Below are positions 58,506 through 64,000 of a DNA stretch of 64,000 nucleotides, one piece after another. The notes beneath the pieces are model-generated. The model saw only the letters and a list, made by a program, of their open reading frames with translations. It searched no databases and was not told where the DNA came from. Made by a program: the position numbers and the translations under genes. This stretch comes from Saccopteryx bilineata. Taxonomy: Eukaryota; Chordata; Mammalia; Chiroptera; Emballonuridae. Numbering within the stretch: the first letter of the stretch is position 1; the number at the start of each line of letters is the position of its first letter. The stretch spans positions 201,096,276 to 201,160,275 of the forward strand of contig NC_089492.1 in NCBI RefSeq assembly GCF_036850765.1. Reading direction: 5' to 3'.

Positions 58506-59164
58506 AAAGCAGGTAACTCAGCTTGCACCTTGAAGGGCACATTTTCCCACATGGCAGACACCTAGCGACCCCGCTCTGAACCCTGCCCACCACCACTGGT
58601 GCCTCCCGCCCCTCAGCCGCTCTGCTGTTCCCTCCTCAGTGGGCCCATTCAAGCCGTGGTACCATCATTCTGCGGCAGAGTCGCCTTCACACTGGTCGTG
58701 CACTTGTACGCTAGGGATTCTGACATCTCGACAGGGTGGAAACCTCTGACAAGGCCGGCCAAGACTCTGGATAAGCAGGTTTGGACACTGTGAGTCCCAG
58801 GCCTGCGCTAATGGAGTGCAGAACCCCCACCTTTACAGATTCAGGGTCTGGGGTCCTAAACCCTAGAGCCAAGGTCGACTCTGTGCCCGAGGCCCCGCAC
58901 ACAGCAGTGATGACCCTCCACTGTCTTTTGGGGGATGCACTGTGCCAGCAGCCATCCACACCCAGACCCAGCACCATGGTGAGAGCACAGAGCGGCCATG
59001 GAACGGAGCAAAGCCAGCTGGCTCCAGGTCCCACTAGTGGCCTCTGGAGAACCTCCTACACATCAACTCCTCACAGGGGAAAGGTGTGCAAGGTAGCTCA
59101 GGGGGCAAAGCCCCCCGCCACACACCCTAGGTCTGAAGCCTAAAGGAAGCTGACTCCTGCTTGG
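58506..59164 (-). other. THNSL2: Presumed THNSL2 3'UTR
   Basis: The interval from the stop codon to the candidate ATTAAA. Not confirmed by any transcript. It contains copy 1 of the 120-bp duplication. Confidence 0.4.
58528..58647. repeat. 120-bp direct duplication, copy 1
   Basis: Identical at 117 of 120 positions to 59787-59906, same orientation, 1259 bp apart. It lies in the presumed 3'UTR or just downstream of THNSL2. All three differences are C/T. Confidence 0.92.
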
Positions 59165-59390
59165 CTATTCTGAGGCATCCAGGAAGTGATCCCGCCACCG
59201 CCGGCCAATGTCCTCAATTTTGTCCCGAAGCATCAGCGTCCAGTTGTCACTCCTCCACATTGGGGTACAGCGTGTCTCCTTTCTCTCCAGGGCTAAGATC
59301 TCCGGAGGAGTTTGTGGGGTCAGCCCGGCCGCCAGGACAGCTTCTGGGAACTTGGCTGCAGAGGCAGGGGCCAGACAACACCGGGGAGAG
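59165..59390 (-). CDS. THNSL2: THNSL2 last coding exon
   Basis: 226 bases ending in TAG at 59167-59165. The first base completes a serine codon split by the intron. It encodes about 74 residues beginning SPRCCLAPASAAKFPEAVL and ending with an acidic Glu before the stop, matching the carboxyl end of threonine synthase-like 2 (fold-type II PLP enzyme). The acceptor is a good pyrimidine tract ending CCCCCACAG (59399-59391). THNSL2 is a cytosolic-type phospho-lyase relative of threonine synthase: the mouse enzyme acts on O-phosphothreonine and O-phosphohomoserine to give 2-oxobutyrate. This exon carries the C-terminal domain, not catalytic lysine residues. No frameshift or stop is seen. Confidence 0.95.
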
Positions 59391-59934
59391 CTGTGGGGGT
59401 GGAGCAGGTAAAACATGTGGGTAGACGGGAGACAATTGAGGGAGGGACCAGTATAGAAAGGGGAAGGGAAGGAGAGAGGAGGAGCAGGGAAGGTTATAAG
59501 GGTAGTGTTAAGGGGCTTGGAAGAGAAAGAGAGAGACAGGTGTTTGGTACCTTAAACTTATCACTACCATGACTGCTGAGCAAATTGCTGCTTCTTGTTA
59601 AAGGCCTAGCTCACCTAACACCTCTTAGTGGACTGTTCCTGAGATACCTATCACACACCCTCTCTGGGACCATGGCTCTTAGGGCAGAGTTCCACAGGGG
59701 ACTCCTTGTGCTCATTAAAGCCATCTGTTCACCTTCTCGTCTCTCTTGATTGGATAAAAAGAGGGCCCCTGAAAGCCAAAGGGTCCCCTTGAAGGGCACA
59801 TTTTTTCATATGGCAGACACCTAGCGACCCCGCTCTGAACCCTGCCCACCACCACTGGTGCCTCCCGCCCCTCAGCCGCTCTGCTGTTCCCTCCTCAGTG
59901 GGCCCACCAGGAACTCAGGTGCTCACAGCCATAC
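59391..59934 (-). other. THNSL2: THNSL2 last intron
   Basis: A 544-bp intron with GT at 59934-59933 (CCCAG|GTATGG) and AG at 59392-59391. It contains the second copy of the 120-bp duplication, starting 28 bases after the donor. Confidence 0.88.
59787..59906. repeat. 120-bp direct duplication, copy 2
   Basis: Partner of 58528-58647. It lies inside the last THNSL2 intron close to the splice donor. Confidence 0.92.
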
Positions 59935-60086
59935 CTGGGCGTCTGCCTGTGCATCTGCTGGTAATGGTAGCTCACGGCTACGGCTGAGTGAGGGCACAGC
60001 AAGTACTGGTTCTCTTCCCAGCAGCGGGCCATGGTCCGGGTGATGGCCTCATCGGACACCGACACCGATGTCATTACCGCTGAAAG
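59935..60086 (-). CDS. THNSL2: THNSL2 penultimate coding exon
   Basis: 152 bases: 50 full codons plus two bases of a serine codon shared with the next exon. It begins [16 protein letters not shown] and contains [13 protein letters not shown], a signature of the threonine synthase-like family (a conserved 'P-H-x-A' segment near the C-terminal domain). The acceptor is CTGTCAG|CTTTCAG; the upstream AG is chosen because the frame and the family sequence both continue from CTT. The donor is CCCAG|GTATGG. No lesions. Confidence 0.95.
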
Positions 60087-60675
60087 CTGACAGGTCCCGG
60101 GCCAGAGGGGTGAAAATCAGGGTTGAGGGGAAGCAGAGAGAAAGGCAGATGAACATGAGACTCGAGTGAAATGTTCACACTGAGTGGCTTCAATTCAGCT
60201 CGGAGAAAAATCTGTGTCTCCACGTTTCCCAGTTGTAAACTGATTCACTCAACTCAAGGGGAGAATGTATTTGACTTTCAGGTCAAAAACTTAGTTAGAA
60301 TTTGGTTCATGAATCAGCAAATATAGAGTTTGGTTCAACAACCTCAAAAATACCAAAGATTAAGTTAAGGGCATGCCGACATCCCCAGTGCGTTGTCACT
60401 GGTGCGCCCCTCCTGTGGGAGTGAGAACCCCTTCCTGTTCCCAACTTATGAGGCAGCTCCTCAGGAAGCCTCCCTGCTCCCGTCAGACAGAAAAAACTCC
60501 CTTCTCAGTGTCCCTCCCAGGTAGATGGCTTATTTGATCATTCTCCAAAAATTTATTGCATACTTACAATATGCCAAACACCTTGCATATATACTGATGA
60601 CAACAGAAGCCAGAGGGTGTGATAAATTGTTTATATAGTGGCCTGTCCCGTTAAGGCTCATGGAAGACAAGAAAT

Positions 60676-61016
60676 GTTTTAGCCTGACCAGGCAGTGGCG
60701 CAGTGAATAGAGCATTGGACTGGGATGTGGAGGACCCAGGTTCAAGACCCCAAGGTCACCAGCTTGAGCACGGGCTCATCTGATTTGAGCAAGGCTCACC
60801 AGCTTGGACCCAAGGTCACTGGCTCGAGCAAGGGGTTACTCGGTCTGCTGAAGGCCCACGGTCAAGGCACATATGAGAAAGCAATCAATGAACAACTAAG
60901 GTGTCACAACAAAAAACTGATGATTGATGCTTCTCATCTCTCTCCATTCCTGTCTGTCTGTTCCTATCTATCCCTCTCTCTGACTCTCTCTCTCTGTAAA
61001 AAAAAAAAAAAAAAGA
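60676..61016 (+). mobile_element. tRNA-derived SINE in THNSL2 intron
   Basis: Head gcctgaccaggcagtggcgcagtg, repeated body and A-tract to 61014. The flanking aagaaatgt pair (60668-60676 and about 61013-61021) is its target duplication. Antisense to THNSL2. Confidence 0.9.
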
Positions 61017-61239
61017 AATGTGTTTTATTTATATTGTTATCTCTGGCACTGAGCACAGTTTCTGGCTCATAGTATATATGTGTGAATGAATGAATGATTG
61101 AATGGATGCTATTCTAGTGGATGAAGTGTCCTCTCTGTGCACAGCCAGGGAGAGAATGAAGGACCAGGGAATACTGTGTGTTCATGGAGCACCTCATCCA
61201 TGTGAGGAGAAAGACAGTGAAGTCAAAACAAACCATTAA

Positions 61240-61560
61240 CCACCTGACCAGGAGATGGTGCAGTGGATAGAGGGTCAACATAAGATGCTGAGGACCCAGG
61301 TTTGAAATCCTGAGGTCACTGCCTTGAGCATGGGACCATAGACATGATCCCATGGTCACTGGCTTGAAGCCCAAGGTCACTGGCTTGAGCAAGGGGTCAC
61401 TGGCTCAGCGGGAGCTCCTGGGTCAATGCACTTATGAGAATCAATGAACTAAGGTGCCACAACTACGAGTTGATGTTTCTCATCTCTCTCCTTTCCTGTT
61501 TCTCTCTCTCTCTCTCTCTCTAACCCCCTCTCTATAAAAAGAAAACAAAAGAAAAGAAAA
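61240..61560 (+). mobile_element. tRNA-derived SINE in THNSL2 intron
   Basis: Head ccacctgaccaggagatggtgc, body, a (CT)n stretch at 61501-61521, then an A-rich tail. The flanking aaccattaa / aacattaa suggests a diverged target duplication. Confidence 0.83.
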
Positions 61561-61605
61561 ACAAAACAAAAAAAAACATTAATCAAGTTGACCTGTGCTT
61601 GTGTT

Positions 61606-61905
61606 GTGGTCTGAATGTGTGTGTCACCCCAAATTTCATGTGTTGAAACCATAATCCCAATGTGATGGTACTAGGAGGTGGGGCTTTGGGGAGATATTCA
61701 GGTCATGAGGGTGGAACCCTCACGAATGGGATTAGTGTCTTTATTAAAAAAAGGCCAGAGAGTGGGCTAAATCTTTTTTCTTCTACGTGAGGACACGAGA
61801 AGGTGCCATCTGCAACCTGGCAGAAGGCTCTCAGCAGAGCCCCTCGTGCTACACCCTGACCTTGGGCTTCCGCCTGTACCCGGACTATGAGAGGTGAACC
61901 TGAGT
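61606..61905 (+). repeat. MaLR-type LTR in THNSL2 intron
   Basis: Strong match to the MST/MLT1 pattern: gtggtctgaatgtgtgtgtc, atttcatgtgttgaaaccat, gatggtactaggaggtgggg, then gtgaggacacgagaagg. Confidence 0.75.
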
Positions 61906-62479
61906 TGGTTCTAAGACCCCAGTCTGTCACAGCAGCCAGACTGAGAAGATGGGGAACACCAAAAGCACATTGATTCCACTCCGCTCTGTGGGAGCAGCTA
62001 AGCCCAGAAGACAGTATTTACTTCTGGAAACAACCCTTTAAGATGGACACTGACCACTCAAAGTTATGTCAGAAAAGACACAGCTAAAGGAATCAGGAAG
62101 GCTTAGTGGATGAACAAAGCTCCTCTTCAAGTACAGGAATCAGACTGCCTGCCAGTGTGCAAGCTAGGAGGGGCAGATCCCAGCTCCACATGAACTTTGT
62201 AATGATTAGAGTTGATGTGGGGTAGTGAGGTGCTGGTCCCTGGGGATGACCACAGCCTGGATGACCACTAGGTGGGAACGTGGCAGAAAAAAGGTGGCAT
62301 TATAATAAAAGCAATCCCTCCCAACTAGATTCTGACTCTGAGGAGATAAAATTTTATCTCCTTTAAAAAAAAAAAAAAAGAAACCTAACAGGACAATGGT
62401 TTCTGTCAAGTGACTTCCAGTTGTTGTTAGCATTGGAAATAAACAACAATAAAAATTATATAATAATAGTTAATATATT

Positions 62480-62690
62480 CAGCCCTATATTGTCTGGTAG
62501 TATTCAAAGTGGTTAATAAGTTTTACTTGATTTAACTCTTCATAAAGGCAATGAGATCAGCATTCTTATTATCCCCATTGTACAGATGAGGAAACAGAGG
62601 CACCAAATTTAAGAAATGGTTCCAAGGGTCACAGCTGGCTTGGAATGGAGCCCTGTCTGACTCTCAGCTAGTACGCTCTACTGCCTCTCC
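62480..62690 (-). repeat. MIR element in THNSL2 intron
   Basis: Reverse MIR with attatccccattgtacagatgagg and gaaacagaggcacc. Confidence 0.85.
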
Positions 62691-62854
62691 TCCACCAATG
62701 AATCCATATAAAGGAACCGCACAAGCTCCAGGCTCAGAGCAGGTGCTCAAGAAACAGGCATCTCCATCCTTGAACAGATTCTCACACCCCAAATCTGGGT
62801 GGGTCTTGGGGCTGCACCCTTTCCTCTCTCTGTGGTGTATGAGTGGTAACTGAC

Positions 62855-62980
62855 CTTGTTCTGCAGTTCCTTAGGTAGACTCACACTTTGGGTTCTTTCA
62901 AACTGCTCCATGAGGGCTCTTGTCACCCAGCTGTCACAGCCAGATAGCAACCAGAAAATCCTCTCCATGTTGTAAGGCAC
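62855..62980 (-). CDS. THNSL2: THNSL2 coding exon, third from the end
   Basis: Exactly 42 codons, phase 0 at both ends, beginning VPYNMERIFWLLSG and ending LPKELQNK. VPYNMER is highly conserved in threonine synthase-like proteins. The acceptor is TTTCTGCCCAG|GTG (62981 upward) and the donor AACAAG|GTCAGT. A stretch of 13 consecutive G at about 63002-63014 lies in the short upstream intron. No frame damage. Confidence 0.96.
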
Positions 62981-63099
62981 CTGGGCAGAAAGGCAGGAGC
63001 CCGGGGGGGGGGGGGTGAATGTGATGTCAGCCCTTGTCTACCCCCACCCAATCAACATCTGCCAGACCTGCAAGCCCCCCACCCACAGGCAGGTCCCAC
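62981..63099 (-). other. THNSL2: Short THNSL2 intron
   Basis: A 119-bp intron, donor CATTCAG|GTGGG at 63099. It carries a C-run on the gene strand (a run of G on the plus strand at about 63002-63014). Confidence 0.9.
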
Positions 63100-63248
63100 C
63101 TGAATGTCCATAGCTGATGCCAGAGTTGGTGTGACAGCCTCAGACAGAGAGAAGTCGCCTCGCTGGACACTCCTGTGAATGATGTCATTGCAGTTCACTG
63201 CTGCGGCCAGGCAGATGGGCAGACCCATCTTCTGCGCAATGCACCCGG
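63100..63248 (-). CDS. THNSL2: THNSL2 coding exon, fourth from the end
   Basis: 149 bases: two bases completing a codon, then 49 codons from [10 protein letters not shown] to [18 protein letters not shown] and the serine-rich segment after GDF are typical of the PLP-binding region of threonine synthase-like enzymes, where substrate phosphate and cofactor are held. The acceptor is CCTTAAG, an unusual but allowed AAG ending. The donor is CATTCAG|GTGGG. The rest of the gene (first roughly 55% of the protein, including the PLP lysine) lies beyond 64000. A human THNSL2 splice variant has been reported as the secreted cytokine-like SOFAT; whether it exists here cannot be told. Confidence 0.95.
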
Positions 63249-64000
63249 CTTAAGGCAAGAGAGGATAAGAACAATGGTTGCTTAGGCTTGACACGAACAA
63301 ACAAAAAAGAGGAAAAATAGATAAACTGGACTTCATCAATTTAAGAAACTTTCATGTTTTTGAAGCTTCTGTGCTTCAAAGGACACTATCAAGAAACTGT
63401 AAAGACAACCCAGAGAATGAGAAAAACGACTTGTCAATCATACATCTGATAAGAGAACAGATAAAGGACTCTCACAACCCAACAATAAAAATACTAATTA
63501 CCCAATTCAAAAATGAGCAAAGGACTTGAATAGATATTTCTCCAAAGAAGACACACACATGGTGAATGAACGCATGAGAAGATGCTCAGCATCATTAGTC
63601 ACCAGTGGAATGAAAACCCAAACCAGTGACACACCAGAACACACCCCCCAGGATGCCAGCACAAAAAGACAGACAGTACCACATCTCAGCCAGGATGTGA
63701 GTGAACCAAAAACCTCACACACTGCTGGTGGGATGGAAAATGATCTGGCAGTCAAAGAGTTAAGCATAGAGGTACCATAGGACCCAGAAATTTTTTCCTA
63801 GGTATATATACACTCAAGATAAATACAAACAGGTTCACACTAAAAAGTATACACAAACGTTCATAGCAGCATTATTCACAATAGCTAAAAAAGTCAAAAC
63901 AATCCAAATGTCTATTAACTGATAAGTGGATAAACAGATTGTGGTCTAGTCGTACAATAGGATATTATTTAGACATAATAAAGAATGAAGTAACAATATG
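63249..64000 (-). other. THNSL2: THNSL2 intron, partial
   Basis: Continues past the window edge. Nearly all of it is an old L1 fragment. Confidence 0.8.
63290..64000 (+). pseudogene. Old LINE-1 fragment in THNSL2 intron
   Basis: A strongly decayed L1 ORF2 carboxyl region in plus orientation: gataaactggacttcatc, caaaggacttgaatagatatttctc, tgctggtgggatggaaaatg and catagcagcattattcacaatagc in the standard L1 order. It runs off the window edge. The frame is destroyed. Confidence 0.85.

Larger units (their letters stand above)
60087..62854 (-). other. THNSL2: THNSL2 intron with several repeats
   Basis: A 2768-bp intron with donor AACAAG|GTCAGT at 62854 and acceptor AG at 60088-60087. It contains two plus-strand SINEs, a MaLR LTR and a MIR, listed separately. 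The rest is unassigned. Confidence 0.88.

Overview
This window is mammalian nuclear DNA, most likely from a bat. Much of it is tRNA-derived SINEs of the Ves type, dispersed on both strands, many with intact Pol III boxes and clear target-site duplications (TSDs). It also holds a near-complete LINE-1, older mammalian repeats (MIR, L2, hAT-Charlie, MaLR LTRs) and a lineage-type hAT element. The young-looking L1 argues against Old World fruit bats, where L1 is reported extinct. Species cannot be fixed from sequence alone.

The only host gene recognised is THNSL2 (threonine synthase-like 2), on the minus strand at the right edge. Its last four coding exons lie at 63248-63100, 62980-62855, 60086-59935 and 59390-59165, with consistent phases and GT/AG splice sites. 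Everything from about 58500 down to position 1 is downstream of THNSL2. I found no other host exon there. In human the downstream neighbour is FOXI3; no forkhead exon is visible here.

Layout: 1-2430 is intergenic DNA with nested SINEs and a small MITE. 2430-15632 holds two 5'-truncated L1 copies. The second was split by a complete class II (betaretrovirus-like) endogenous provirus on the minus strand (6412-14491). That provirus has 429-bp LTRs differing at one base, a 6-bp TSD, a tRNA-Lys3-like primer binding site, a polypurine tract, gag, dUTPase-protease and pol. It has several coding breaks and no env; part of the env position holds sequence resembling a class I retroviral nucleocapsid. 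15633-19030 is intergenic with SINEs.

19361-27913 is an 8.55-kb unit bounded by one TSD. It contains an L1 5'UTR, intact ORF1 and most of ORF2, then a fragment of the same ERV family as above (with a SINE inside), then the 3' end of a different L1 with a poly(A) tail, all in the same orientation. It looks like a chimeric or 3'-transducing L1 insertion. It sits in the tail of a SINE that itself sits in a MaLR LTR. 28146-58500 is intergenic DNA with scattered repeats, a solo LTR at 32705-33152 and an ERVL pol remnant near 45.8 kb. 58500-64000 is the 3' part of THNSL2 with intronic repeats and a 120-bp direct duplication.

The mobile elements are independent layers, not a pathway. The most notable items are the composite L1/ERV unit, and the provirus whose near-identical LTRs contrast with its heavily broken genes.
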